The notes beneath the pieces were generated by a model. That model was given only the letters and a program-made list of their open reading frames with translations. It did not search any database and was not told the DNA's origin. Made by a program: the position numbers and the translations under genes. From Desulfotignum sp. (lineage in GTDB: Bacteria; Desulfobacterota; Desulfobacteria; Desulfobacterales; Desulfobacteraceae), in assembly GCA_011390635.1 (NCBI GenBank), contig JAABSA010000012.1:1-64000 (forward strand): 64,000 bases of DNA. The letters are read 5' to 3'. The first letter of the stretch is position 1, and each line of letters opens with the position of its first letter. Of this stretch, positions 1 through 8,449 are shown piece by piece.

Positions 1-1
1 G

Positions 2-40
2 TATCTGGGCGACACCCTGCGGCAACCTTCGCTTTTTTGA
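2..40 (+). CDS. 3' end of an unidentified gene (partial)
   Basis: An open frame enters from the left edge and ends at a TGA at 38-40, encoding a C-terminus YLGDTLRQPSLF. Too little is present to name the protein. The YLGDTL stretch recurs, in frame and with one base change in 19, in the decayed fragment at 13903-14052, which argues that this is a real coding end. Only the last 12 residues are visible. Confidence 0.4.
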   Translation, partial: YLGDTLRQPSLF

Positions 41-69
41 TTGACAATACGGGGGGTTTCTTTTTTAAT
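41..69 (+). promoter_or_regulatory. sigma-70-type promoter for the BON gene
   Basis: A perfect TTGACA box at 41-46 is followed after 17 bases by TTTAAT at 64-69. It lies directly after the stop of the preceding gene and about 80 bases before the start of the BON-domain gene, which it probably drives. Confidence 0.55.
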
Positions 70-147
70 GCTGTTTGCCGCAAGTCGGGACAACGACCAG
101 CGACAATTTATGTTGCATCAAATTTTTAACAGTGAGGAAAACTGGCA

Positions 148-633
148 ATGAAAACGTTTATCATTGGTGTTCTTTTTGGCGTTATTGTGGGTTGGGGAGG
201 GGTCTGGTATTTCACTGTGGGCAAGGACAACCAGAAGGTGCAGGAAACCGAGGAACGGGTTGCCGCTCAGATTGAGGAGACCACAGAAACAGTCACCCAG
301 ATTCTGCAGGCCAAACTGGAATCCTGGGAGCTTCGTCCTGAAGATATCCGCCAGGAACTGGAAGAACAGGGGGAAGTGATCCGGCACAAGGCCAGGGATG
401 TGGGCGAATCGGTTTCAGATCAAGCCCGGGATACCGGGGTTACTGCCGCTATCAAGGCCAAACTGGCGGAAGACCCGGAACTTTCAGTTTTTTCCATTTC
501 CGTGTCCACGACGGATGGTAAGGTGACACTGTCCGGTACGGTTCCATCTCCGGAAATGCTGGGCAAAGCCCTGGCCCTGGCCCTGGAAACAGAAAATGTC
601 CGGGAAGTTGTATCAACATTGGTGGTTGAATAA
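148..633 (+). CDS. Membrane-anchored BON domain protein
   Basis: The 161-residue product starts with one hydrophobic segment (about residues 3-22) that serves as a signal anchor. A charged helical stretch follows (about 28-110), then a BON domain (about 95-160) with the usual alternation of short strands and an Asp-Gly-x-Val-x-Leu-x-Gly turn (DGKVTLSGTV). BON domains occur in periplasmic or envelope proteins such as OsmY and are thought to bind phospholipid or other envelope components. An AGGAA ribosome site precedes the ATG. It lies 32 bases upstream of the CorC-like gene and probably forms one transcript with it. The exact role is unknown. Confidence 0.8.
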   Translation: MKTFIIGVLFGVIVGWGGVWYFTVGKDNQKVQETEERVAAQIEETTETVTQILQAKLESWELRPEDIRQELEEQGEVIRHKARDVGESVSDQARDTGVTAAIKAKLAEDPELSVFSISVSTTDGKVTLSGTVPSPEMLGKALALALETENVREVVSTLVVE

Positions 634-665
634 AAAAAGGTTCCTGAATATATTGAGAGAACCCC

Positions 666-2006
666 ATGTTTGAGGATATTCGATTCAACGATTTACTACT
701 AGAGGTTCTGGTTATCATCTTTCTGGTGGTCATAAACGGGGTGCTGGCCATGTCGGAGATCGCTCTGGTCAAATCCCGGAAAGTTCGTCTCAGGGAGTTG
801 TCCAAAAAAGGAAAAAAAGGGGCCAAATATGCCCTGCACCTGATCCGTCATCCCAATCGTTTCCTGTCCACCATCCAGATCGGCATATCCCTGATGGGCA
901 TTTTAAGCGGCGTGTATGGGGGTGCGGTGATTGCCGCCCACCTGGATCTGGTGCTCAGGGAGGTTCCTTACCTTGCCGGGTATTCCATGACCCTGAGCTA
1001 TGTACTGGTGGTGACTGTAATAACCTATCTCCTGCTGGTTATGGGCGAATTGATCCCCAAGCGGGTGGCTATGTTTAATCCGGAAATGACGGCGTCCCTG
1101 GTTTCTATCCCCATGGTGTTCCTCTCCCGGATGGCTGCCCCGGCGGTTTATATTCTCAGCCTTTCCACAGACGGCCTGCTCAAAATACTGGGCGTGGAAA
1201 AGTATAAGGAGCCGCCGCCTTCGGAAGATGAGATCCGGTATCTTTTCCGCCAGGGGGCCAGATACGGGACTCTTGAGCCTTCGGAAGTCCGGCTGGTGGA
1301 AAGGGTGCTCAACCTGGATGATCAGACCGTGGGCAGCATCATGACCAGGCTACCGGATATTACTGTTTTCAGAAAAACCGATTCTTTTGAAGAGATGCTG
1401 CAAACGGCGGAAAAAAACAATCACACCTGTTATCCGCTGGTGGAAAAAGATCTGACGAAGATTCTGGGCGTTGTTCAGGCAAAGGATCTTCTGACCCTGG
1501 CCGGGGCGAAAACCCAGGACCTGGAAAAGATCATCAAGCCTGCCGTGTACGTGAAACAATATGTCAATGCACTGGATATTCTGGACCGGTTCAGGGATTC
1601 CCGGTCCCACATGATCCTGGTTACTGATGACTTGGACAATGTCATTGGACTGCTGACCGTGAACGATATCCTTCAGGCCATCATCGGACACCTCCCGGTT
1701 TCGGACTGGTCTGAAGAACCCTGGATTATCAGGCGTGATGACGGTTCCATGCTTTTGGATGGAAAACTGTCAATTGAAAAAATCAGCCAGATTTTGGACA
1801 TGTCAGCTTTTTCAGAAGATGCGGAAGATGGATTTGATACCCTGGCCGGACTGGTCATCAGCCACCTGGACGGGATCCCCATCAGCGGGGCGAGTTTTAG
1901 CCTGGGCGGGTATATTTTTGAGGTGGTGGACATGGATGGTGCCAGGGTGGACAAGGTACTGGTCAAAAAAACAGGCTCACATTCAGAGTTGAGGAAGCCA
2001 AAATGA
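666..2006 (+). CDS. CorC/HlyC-family membrane protein with CBS domains
   Basis: The 446-residue product has the order seen in the CNNM/CorC (UPF0053) family: a DUF21 transmembrane domain (about 10-190), a CBS pair (about 215-335) and a CorC_HlyC C-terminal domain (about 350-440). The family is linked to Mg2+/Co2+ efflux or homeostasis; the older haemolysin label is not informative. Its stop overlaps the start of the DUF2254 gene (ATGA at 2003-2006), so the two are translationally coupled. About 100 bases of its 3' end are duplicated, with small changes, at 13487-13606. Confidence 0.88.
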   Translation: MFEDIRFNDLLLEVLVIIFLVVINGVLAMSEIALVKSRKVRLRELSKKGKKGAKYALHLIRHPNRFLSTIQIGISLMGILSGVYGGAVIAAHLDLVLREVPYLAGYSMTLSYVLVVTVITYLLLVMGELIPKRVAMFNPEMTASLVSIPMVFLSRMAAPAVYILSLSTDGLLKILGVEKYKEPPPSEDEIRYLFRQGARYGTLEPSEVRLVERVLNLDDQTVGSIMTRLPDITVFRKTDSFEEMLQTAEKNNHTCYPLVEKDLTKILGVVQAKDLLTLAGAKTQDLEKIIKPAVYVKQYVNALDILDRFRDSRSHMILVTDDLDNVIGLLTVNDILQAIIGHLPVSDWSEEPWIIRRDDGSMLLDGKLSIEKISQILDMSAFSEDAEDGFDTLAGLVISHLDGIPISGASFSLGGYIFEVVDMDGARVDKVLVKKTGSHSELRKPK

Positions 2007-3292
2007 AAATGGCGGCTGCAAATATAGCGGCCCGGGTTAGTTTCCTGCTAAACCGGATTCAGGAAAGGTTATGGGTCAAGCCGCTGCTGTTCAGTGTGCT
2101 TTCCATTGCAGCGGTGTTTGGGGCAAGACTGGCTGACCATACCGGTCTGGACCGGGTTGTTCCACAGATTTCAAAGGAATCTGTGGACACCCTGCTGTCG
2201 GTCATGGCTTCAGGTATGCTGGTGATGGCCACCTTTGCGGTCGGTTCCATGGTGGCAGCCTATGCATCAGCGAGCAACACCGCCTCCCCACGATCGTTTT
2301 CCCTGGTCATCTCGGATGATTCATCCCAGAAAGCGCTTTCCGCATTTGTCGGGGCATTTATTTTCAGCATTGTGGCCCTGGTTGCCATCACAGAGGGGTA
2401 TTACGGCAAAGCCGGCCTGTTTATGCTTTTTTTGATGACCATTGTGGTGTTTGGCATGGTCATATTTACCTTTGTGCGCTGGGTGGACCGGATCGCCAGG
2501 CTGGGCCGGCTGGGCAATACCATTGCCAAGGTGGAAAAAGCAACGGTCGATGCTCTGATACGCTGTCAAAAAGCCTCTGCAAGCCATGCAGCGGCATATG
2601 ACCTCACACGGGTCACTGGCCATGAGGTGTTTTCAGATTCTGTGGGGTATGTGCAGCGCATCGATGTGGCGGAACTGCAAACCTGGGCTGAAGAAAAAGA
2701 GACCCGGATTTCTGTCATGGTCTTGCCGGGAAGTTTTATGACCCCGGAACGGCCGATGGCATATATTGACAGATCCTATCCAGTTGTCACGGATAAGGAT
2801 TGCCGCCGGATATCTGAAGCGTTTCAGATAGACAGAGAGCGGACATTTGACGAAGATCCGCGTTTCGGCCTGATCGTTTTGTCACAAATTGCGGGCCGGG
2901 CACTGTCCCCGGCGGTCAATGATCCGGGAACCGCCATTGACATCATCGGCATACTGATACGCCTGTTTCTTTTGTGGAACAGGTCCGGAGAAAAAACAAC
3001 GGCCGGTGATGTGAAATATGACCGGGTTGCTGTTCCCTCATTGTCTGTCCAGGATATGTTCGATGATGCGTTTACGGCAATATCCCGGGATGGAAGCGGG
3101 TCCGTGGAGGTGATGATCCGGCTGCAAAAGGCGTTGAAAACGTTGGCTGCAGCCGGAGACAATGTCATGTACAATGCCGCGGTTCTTCATTCGAAAAGGG
3201 CCTTGTTCTGTGCGGAAAAAAACCTGGTACTTCCGGAGGATCTGGCGGGTGTCCGTAAAATTGCTGAAACGTTTCTGCCCCCAGGCAATTGA
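2003..3292 (+). CDS. DUF2254 family membrane protein
   Basis: The 429-residue protein has four predicted membrane segments in its first 160 residues (near 28-45, 66-92, 108-130 and 135-160) and a soluble C-terminal part of about 260 residues containing a conserved-looking segment ending in SPAVNDPGTA. This matches DUF2254 integral membrane proteins, whose function is not established. The ATG overlaps the stop of the CorC-like gene by four bases, suggesting a joint role at the membrane, possibly in ion homeostasis (inference). Confidence 0.8.
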   Translation: MKMAAANIAARVSFLLNRIQERLWVKPLLFSVLSIAAVFGARLADHTGLDRVVPQISKESVDTLLSVMASGMLVMATFAVGSMVAAYASASNTASPRSFSLVISDDSSQKALSAFVGAFIFSIVALVAITEGYYGKAGLFMLFLMTIVVFGMVIFTFVRWVDRIARLGRLGNTIAKVEKATVDALIRCQKASASHAAAYDLTRVTGHEVFSDSVGYVQRIDVAELQTWAEEKETRISVMVLPGSFMTPERPMAYIDRSYPVVTDKDCRRISEAFQIDRERTFDEDPRFGLIVLSQIAGRALSPAVNDPGTAIDIIGILIRLFLLWNRSGEKTTAGDVKYDRVAVPSLSVQDMFDDAFTAISRDGSGSVEVMIRLQKALKTLAAAGDNVMYNAAVLHSKRALFCAEKNLVLPEDLAGVRKIAETFLPPGN

Positions 3293-3300
3293 ACCTGGAA

Positions 3301-3322
3301 TGACAAAATTTTCCTATTGTCA
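3301..3322. promoter_or_regulatory. Possible operator: TGACAA-N10-TTGTCA
   Basis: A perfect 6-bp dyad with a 10-base AT-rich spacer lies 37 bases before the Crp/Fnr regulator gene. The size and symmetry fit a dimeric helix-turn-helix binding site, and autoregulation is plausible, but a short dyad like this can arise by chance. Confidence 0.25.
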
Positions 3323-3358
3323 TAAGCGTTCAGATTGGCATGGCGGTGAATTGGAGGG

Positions 3359-4108
3359 ATGATGGATAACAAGTTTCTCAGGCATCAGCTTCGGTCATTG
3401 CACTGCCTGGAGTCGGATACCATTGCGCTGCTGATGGATATCTTCACAAAAGAACCTGCCATGGGCAGAGGTCTGCAGTGGATCGGTGAAGACAGCCAGA
3501 TCAGAAAAGCTTACGTCATCGCTGACGGGTGGGCTATACGCTATAAGCTTCTCGAAGATGGTCGTCGCCAGATACTGAACTTTCTGATTCCCGGTGACAT
3601 GGTCGGTTACTTCGCGCTGCTGTTCAGAACCTCGGTTTATGCCGTGGAACCGTTGACGTCACTCACCGTTCACAGCTTTACTCCGGACCAAATGTTCGAT
3701 GTTTTCAAACAGTCGCCGCAATTGGCAGTCGCACTGAGCTGGCTGGCCGCCCAGGCCGAACGTCAACTGGATGAACAGCTTGTGCGCATTGGGCGCCGCA
3801 GGGCCAAAGAGCGGCTGGCGCATCTGTTCATGGAACTGAATTATCGCTTGCTGCGCTCGGGTGCCCCGCAGCCGGTGGCGGAACTTTTTCCGCTGACACA
3901 ACCGCTTCTCGCCGATGCTCTGGGTATGAGCCATGTCCACACCCATCGTACATTCAGGGAGCTTGTCCGTGAGAACCTGATCTCTTTGCATGGGGGGAAG
4001 GTCAGGCTGAAGGACACAAAAGGACTTTCTCGTCTGGCTGGTTTCGACAATAGCTATCTAGAACAGGAATCTCTCCCATCATCCACCAGAGCGGCCTTTT
4101 CGCGGTAA
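3359..4108 (+). CDS. Crp/Fnr family transcriptional regulator
   Basis: The 249-residue protein has an N-terminal cyclic-nucleotide-binding-type beta-roll (about 30-125) and a C-terminal winged helix of the Crp type (about 150-225) with a recognition-helix stretch ADALGMSHVHTHRTFREL. No Fnr-type cysteine cluster is visible, so oxygen sensing by an Fe-S cluster is unlikely. A GGAGGG site precedes tandem ATG codons at 3359 and 3362; either may start. It stands just before the coiled-coil/DUF4112/YqaE stress cluster and is the likely local regulator (inference). Confidence 0.85.
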   Translation: MMDNKFLRHQLRSLHCLESDTIALLMDIFTKEPAMGRGLQWIGEDSQIRKAYVIADGWAIRYKLLEDGRRQILNFLIPGDMVGYFALLFRTSVYAVEPLTSLTVHSFTPDQMFDVFKQSPQLAVALSWLAAQAERQLDEQLVRIGRRRAKERLAHLFMELNYRLLRSGAPQPVAELFPLTQPLLADALGMSHVHTHRTFRELVRENLISLHGGKVRLKDTKGLSRLAGFDNSYLEQESLPSSTRAAFSR

Positions 4109-4172
4109 CCCTCAACCCATGAAGCTGGCCCGGTCCAGTATCCAGTTATATTCCAACTATGATCAAATGATG

Positions 4173-4202
4173 TTGCGCGTTTACGGACGGGGGGGGTATA
4201 AT
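4173..4202 (+). promoter_or_regulatory. Sigma-70-type promoter before the coiled-coil genes
   Basis: TTGCGC at 4173-4178 and a perfect TATAAT at 4197-4202 are separated by 18 bases, including a run of eight G. It implies a leader of about 120 bases to the ATG at 4328 and supports that start over an upstream in-frame ATG at 4226. Confidence 0.45.
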
Positions 4203-4327
4203 CAACAGGTTTGAAATTAGTCTAATTGGAGCATGCCGGTTCTCCCGGGCAGGTTGAAGACCTGCCATCGGTTGACCGGGGTCGCACTCCCCAATGGGGA
4301 GACACAACACAACAAAGGAGAGAAGAT

Positions 4328-4615
4328 ATGAGTATGAAAGAAGCCTATGAAAAGAAGCTGCAGGGCGAACTGGATGAATGGAATGCGGAAATCGACAAGC
4401 TGAAAGCCAAGGCAGATTCAGCCGAAGCAGATGCTCAGCTGGAATATTACAAACAGATTGAAGAGCTGCAGGCGATGCAGGATGAGGCCGGTAAAAAGCT
4501 TGATGAACTCAAGGAAGCCGGTGATGACGCCTGGGAAGATCTTAAAGCCGGCATCGACAGCGCCTGGGATTCTCTCAGCAGTTCCATCAAATCGGCTGCA
4601 TCCCGTTTCAGTTGA
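4328..4615 (+). CDS. Small cytoplasmic coiled-coil protein
   Basis: The 95-residue product is almost entirely helical, charged and heptad-patterned, with no signal peptide. It resembles the sll1863-type stress-response coiled-coil proteins in composition and size. An in-frame ATG exists at 4226, but AAAGGAG lies at the proper distance from 4328 and the upstream part is not helical. Its C-terminal Trp/Ala pattern (AWEDLKAGIDSAW) resembles the C-terminus of the exported protein encoded next (AWEQMKKGFSDAY), suggesting an inside/outside paralog pair. Confidence 0.7.
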   Translation: MSMKEAYEKKLQGELDEWNAEIDKLKAKADSAEADAQLEYYKQIEELQAMQDEAGKKLDELKEAGDDAWEDLKAGIDSAWDSLSSSIKSAASRFS

Positions 4616-4663
4616 TAAAGACAAAACAAAATTGATCATGATTTTATCATAAGGAGACAAACC

Positions 4664-5128
4664 ATGAGGAAAAACAGATTGATTGTAAGCATGATTGCAG
4701 TGATGGTGTTCTGCTTTATACCGATTGTACAAGCGCAATCCGGCAATGACACCGTCACTGCCCAGGATGTTAAAAAGGAAACAAAGGAACTGATCAACAC
4801 CCTTCAGCAATACACCGTTGATCAGCGCGATCATGCAGTCAAAGAAGCCGATCAGGCAATCAAAAAGGTCGACAGCCGAATGGACGCACTGGAAAGTCGT
4901 GTTGACAACGAGTGGGATCAGATGACCCAGGCAGCACGGGAAAAAGCCAGGGCCAACCTGAAAGCGCTGCGCCAGCAGAGAAATGAGCTTGCCGAGTGGT
5001 ATGGAAGCTTCAAGAACAGTTCTGCAGGTGCCTGGGAACAGATGAAAAAGGGATTCTCAGACGCCTACCAGGCGATGAGCGATTCCTGGGAAAAAGCCAA
5101 AAGCGAATTTGATACCGACAACAATTAG
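4664..5128 (+). CDS. Exported coiled-coil protein
   Basis: The 154-residue product has a clear signal peptide (residues 1-25, cleavage after VQA) and then a long, highly charged helix with coiled-coil character. AAGGAG lies at the right spacing. The C-terminal repeat-like pattern matches the preceding cytoplasmic protein. No enzymatic motif is visible. The position in a Crp-coiled coil-DUF4112-YqaE row suggests a role in envelope stress, which is inference. Confidence 0.7.
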   Translation: MRKNRLIVSMIAVMVFCFIPIVQAQSGNDTVTAQDVKKETKELINTLQQYTVDQRDHAVKEADQAIKKVDSRMDALESRVDNEWDQMTQAAREKARANLKALRQQRNELAEWYGSFKNSSAGAWEQMKKGFSDAYQAMSDSWEKAKSEFDTDNN

Positions 5129-5182
5129 CGTTACTTCATTAAAACGCCTTGCGGATTTTAAGCATAAGCGGATAATTATTGA

Positions 5183-5659
5183 ATGCAAAAAACCGATAAG
5201 GAAAAATCCAGGAAGAAACTGGAGCGATTGGCCTGGTATCTTGACAGTTCAATCAAGGTTCCAGGTTTCAATGCGCGTTTTGGTTTTGACGGATTGATTG
5301 GCCTCATTCCCGGGTTTGGCGATACGATCGGGGCCCTCATTTCCAGTGTGGTCATTTCAGAAGCGGCCCGCTTGGGTGCACCAAAGGTTCTGCTTCTGAA
5401 AATGGCCTTCAATGTTGCCCTTGATGCACTCGCAGGCATGGTGCCTGTGCTTGGAGACCTTTTTGATTTTGTCTGGAAAGCAAATCAGCGCAACGTTTAC
5501 CTGCTTGACAGCTATCTTGCCAATCCCCGGGAAACCGTTGTTGCCAGTCGACTGTTTGTCTGGGGACTTGGCACGGTGCTGGTAGGATTGGTGATTTCAG
5601 TCGGTATGATTGGATTTGTTCTGGTCCGTGCGTTGCTGAATGCGGCCGCTGGTGTTTGA
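5183..5659 (+). CDS. DUF4112 family membrane protein
   Basis: The 158-residue protein carries the DUF4112 signature: an N-terminal helix, a glycine-rich GLIPGFGDTIGALIS segment, a second hydrophobic segment with GMVPVLGDLFDF, and a C-terminal membrane helix (about 125-155). The family's function is unknown. Ribosome-site quality is poor (about GCGGA). A 23-base part of this gene (5551-5573) recurs with one mismatch at 8181-8203 as part of a deletion scar. Confidence 0.8.
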   Translation: MQKTDKEKSRKKLERLAWYLDSSIKVPGFNARFGFDGLIGLIPGFGDTIGALISSVVISEAARLGAPKVLLLKMAFNVALDALAGMVPVLGDLFDFVWKANQRNVYLLDSYLANPRETVVASRLFVWGLGTVLVGLVISVGMIGFVLVRALLNAAAGV

Positions 5660-5726
5660 TTATCTGATTTTTTGAATAGATGTCCTTCTGGAAACCTCAG
5701 CAGAATGGAATATAAGGAGAAAGAAT

Positions 5727-5885
5727 ATGGATCTGGTTCGGATTTTGGTTGCAATACTTTTACCGCCTCTTGGCGTTTTTCTTCAGGTGGGGATCGGGGG
5801 AGCCTTCTGGTTGAACATCCTTTTGACACTTTTGGGGTATATCCCCGGCATCGTACATGCCGTCTGGATTATTGCCAAGCGCTGA
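5727..5885 (+). CDS. YqaE/Pmp3 family small membrane protein
   Basis: This 52-residue frame begins with ATG at 5727 after AAGGAG and ends at TGA 5883-5885. The product has the two-helix Pmp3/UPF0057 pattern: a first membrane helix containing LLPPLGVFLQVG and a second with NILLTLLGYIPGIVHAVWII. Members are small proteolipids induced by salt, cold or low membrane potential in plants, yeast and bacteria. It completes the stress row that starts at 3359. Its last 20 coding bases recur at 8204-8223. Confidence 0.85.
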   Translation: MDLVRILVAILLPPLGVFLQVGIGGAFWLNILLTLLGYIPGIVHAVWIIAKR

Positions 5886-5930
5886 AGGCAGCATGCTTGC
5901 CAACGGAGGCTGCAAAAACAAAAAATTGAT

Positions 5931-8177
5931 ATGACCGAAGATTCCAAACTGGATAGGCCTGCGAGCGCCGAGCAGGCAGTGCAAAAGGAAGTCGAGGAAA
6001 AGATCACCCGGAAGCCTTCCAGAAAACTTTTTGGAACGTTCAGCGGGGTCTTCACACCGACGCTTTTGACCATTTTAGGCGTGATCATGTATCTGCGGGT
6101 TGGCTGGGTGGTCGGCAACGCCGGACTTATCGGTGCATTGCTCATTATTTCTCTCGCATTTGCCATCACTTTCTGCACGGGCCTGTCCTTGTCCAGTATC
6201 ACCACCAACATCAGAATAGGTACAGGGGGCGCATTTTCGGTCATCTCACAATCTTTGGGCCTGGAAGTGGGTGGAAGTGTCGGCATTCCCCTCTATCTTG
6301 CACAGGCTTTGGCCGTTTCCATGTATATTTTTGGTTTTCGGGCCGGCTGGCTTTGGATTTTTCCTGATCATTCGCCCGTGCTGGTCGATCTTGGAACTTT
6401 CGCTGTATTGTTCACCATAGCCTTCATCAGCACGGGTTTGGCTTTTAAGATCCAGTATGTAATCCTGGTAACGATAATCGTTTCGTTGATTTCCGTTGGT
6501 GCTTCGGTTTTTACCGTATCGTGGGGTCAGGATGTGCAATGGTGGGGCGCCTTCCCCGGCTCTCGGGAGACATCGTTCCAGGGTGTTGACTTCTGGGTGG
6601 TGTTTGCTGTCTTTTTCCCTGCCGCGACCGGTATCATGGCGGGCGCCAACATGTCCGGGGACTTGGATAATCCCCGCAAAAGTATTCCTGTCGGAACGCT
6701 GGCAGCCATTGGCATATGTTTCGTAGTGTATATCCTGCTGGCGGTATGGTTGGCACTATCGGTGCCCACAGAAGAACTGCTCAACAATTACAATGTGATG
6801 ATTGATCGTGCCGTTTGGGGACCTGCCGTTCTGGCGGGGCTGCTGGGGGCCACTTTTTCCTCGGCCCTTTCCTCGCTGGTGGGCTCCCCGCGCATCCTGC
6901 AGGCCCTGGGCGAACACAAGCTTCTGCCCGCCAGTGACTGGTTTACTGTTCGTACAGCCAAGGGAGAGCCCCGTAACGCATTGCTCTTGACCGGCACAAT
7001 TGTGCTTGCTGCGCTCATGTTGAGAAACCTCAATGCCATTGCGCCCCTTATCACCATGTTCTTTTTGATCACCTATGCCACAATCAACGTTGTGGTGCTC
7101 ATCGAGCAAAGTCTCAAGCTGGTCAGTTTCCGGCCTCTTTTGCGTATCCCCCGATTTGTGCCGATAATAGGGACAGCGGGATGTCTTTTTGCCATGTTTA
7201 TCGTCAATGTGGTCTTTGGAGGCATTGCTATTGCGGTGGTGATCGCTTTGCATACATATCTGGTTCACAAGCGTATCAAAGCGCCTTTTGGCGATGTGCG
7301 CAGCGGGCTGTTCACCGCCCTGGCAGAATGGGCCGCCGGAAAAGTCGCAAGCCTGGCCGGTCCCCGCGAGAAAACATGGAAGGCAAATCTCCTTGTGCCT
7401 GTTGAAGACTCACGAGACATTGTAAACGTCTTTCCTCTGCTGCGGGACATCGCTCGACCCAATGGCTTTGTGCGCCTGCTCGGTCTGACCGGGGATCGGA
7501 ATTATGATGAAATGACAAAAAACCTTCCTGACCTGACAAAAAAATTTAAAGAGGATCAGATTTTTTCCACCTGGACGGTAGTTGACGCGGCAACTTTCAG
7601 TGACAACCTTGCGGCCGGACTTGAAGCCCTTGGCGGCGCTTTTTTCCGTTCCAGCATGATATTTCTTTCTTTTCCTGATAGCAGCCAGCGAGAAGAAAAA
7701 ATCCATCGAATTATTCAGGATGCCCGTAAAAACAAGCTGGGCGCCCTGCTTTTTTCAGGTGAAGAGTTTGCTCACTCAGCTGGTGGAATCGTTCATTTTA
7801 TCATCGATCGTCCGGATGACGGTTGGCGGATTGGTGTAGACCTGGAAAAAGCGGATCTGGCCTTTCTATTGGCCTACAAACTGAAACGAAACTGGAAGAC
7901 AGGCATGGTTTTCACCGCTTTTCTGTCAAAAGCAGGGGAAGATCAACAAGCGTTGGAATTTATGGAGGCGGTGGTGGAACTGGCAAGGGTCCCGAACGTC
8001 GAATTCAGGCTGGCGAGTTCGGAAAAAGAACTCCAAATGGATTCGGGCGATACCGCGATAACCATTTTCAGCATGTCCAATGAGGTAAATTTCAGAGAAA
8101 TGCACAAGCGGATTCAATTGGCGCAAAGCAATTGTCTTTTTGTCATGGATTCTGGATGGGAAAATGCACTGGCTTAG
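5931..8177 (+). CDS. SLC12-like cation-chloride/amino acid carrier (APC superfamily)
   Basis: The 748-residue protein has the SLC12/APC layout: a short cytoplasmic N-terminus, about 12 membrane helices (about 45-430) beginning with GVFTPTLLTILGVIMYLRVG, and a soluble C-terminal domain of about 300 residues typical of Na-K-Cl cotransporter relatives. Helix 6-type GIMAGANMSGDL is present. Bacterial members are mostly uncharacterised; amino acid or ion transport is inferred from the family. No strong ribosome site precedes the ATG. A paralog lies at 8765-10987 in opposite orientation, with gene debris between them. Confidence 0.85.
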   Translation: MTEDSKLDRPASAEQAVQKEVEEKITRKPSRKLFGTFSGVFTPTLLTILGVIMYLRVGWVVGNAGLIGALLIISLAFAITFCTGLSLSSITTNIRIGTGGAFSVISQSLGLEVGGSVGIPLYLAQALAVSMYIFGFRAGWLWIFPDHSPVLVDLGTFAVLFTIAFISTGLAFKIQYVILVTIIVSLISVGASVFTVSWGQDVQWWGAFPGSRETSFQGVDFWVVFAVFFPAATGIMAGANMSGDLDNPRKSIPVGTLAAIGICFVVYILLAVWLALSVPTEELLNNYNVMIDRAVWGPAVLAGLLGATFSSALSSLVGSPRILQALGEHKLLPASDWFTVRTAKGEPRNALLLTGTIVLAALMLRNLNAIAPLITMFFLITYATINVVVLIEQSLKLVSFRPLLRIPRFVPIIGTAGCLFAMFIVNVVFGGIAIAVVIALHTYLVHKRIKAPFGDVRSGLFTALAEWAAGKVASLAGPREKTWKANLLVPVEDSRDIVNVFPLLRDIARPNGFVRLLGLTGDRNYDEMTKNLPDLTKKFKEDQIFSTWTVVDAATFSDNLAAGLEALGGAFFRSSMIFLSFPDSSQREEKIHRIIQDARKNKLGALLFSGEEFAHSAGGIVHFIIDRPDDGWRIGVDLEKADLAFLLAYKLKRNWKTGMVFTAFLSKAGEDQQALEFMEAVVELARVPNVEFRLASSEKELQMDSGDTAITIFSMSNEVNFREMHKRIQLAQSNCLFVMDSGWENALA

Positions 8178-8180
8178 ATG

Positions 8181-8223
8181 ACTATTTGTCTGGGGACTTG
8201 GCAATTATTGCCAGGCGCTGAAG
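8181..8223 (+). repeat. Chimeric scar of DUF4112 and YqaE gene copies
   Basis: Bases 8181-8203 match 5551-5573 inside the DUF4112 gene with one mismatch, and 8204-8223 match 5868-5887 at the YqaE stop with one mismatch. The two matches abut and keep the same order and strand as the parents, with the roughly 290 bases between them missing. The simplest reading is a former second copy of the DUF4112-YqaE pair reduced by an internal deletion. Confidence 0.6.
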
Positions 8224-8264
8224 CCGGTAAGCCCCCTTTTCATTAGTAAGGAATAACCGCTTTT

Positions 8265-8393
8265 ATGCATATTGCAACCCAGCTTCTGATCATTGTTTCC
8301 ACCGGGCTCTTCTGTCAGTGGTTTGCCTGGCGGATAAGCCGACCTGCCATCATTTTTCTGATCGCTGCTGGAGTTTCGCCAGATCCGGTGTGA
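8265..8393 (+). pseudogene. N-terminal remnant of a monovalent cation:proton antiporter
   Basis: A 42-residue frame from ATG 8265 to TGA 8391 encodes a hydrophobic start with QWFAWRISRPAIIFLIAAGV, which closely resembles the first membrane helix of CPA-type Na+(K+)/H+ antiporters (the 'QWLAWRLxxPAI' region). The rest of a roughly 400-600 residue protein is absent. A short frame follows (8394-8539) but cannot be assigned. It is read as a truncated remnant rather than a functional small protein. Confidence 0.5.
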
Positions 8394-8449
8394 CTGGGAT
8401 GCTGCCAAGGTAGAAAATGTGACGGTGACCGCCAACCGCGGAAAAGAAT

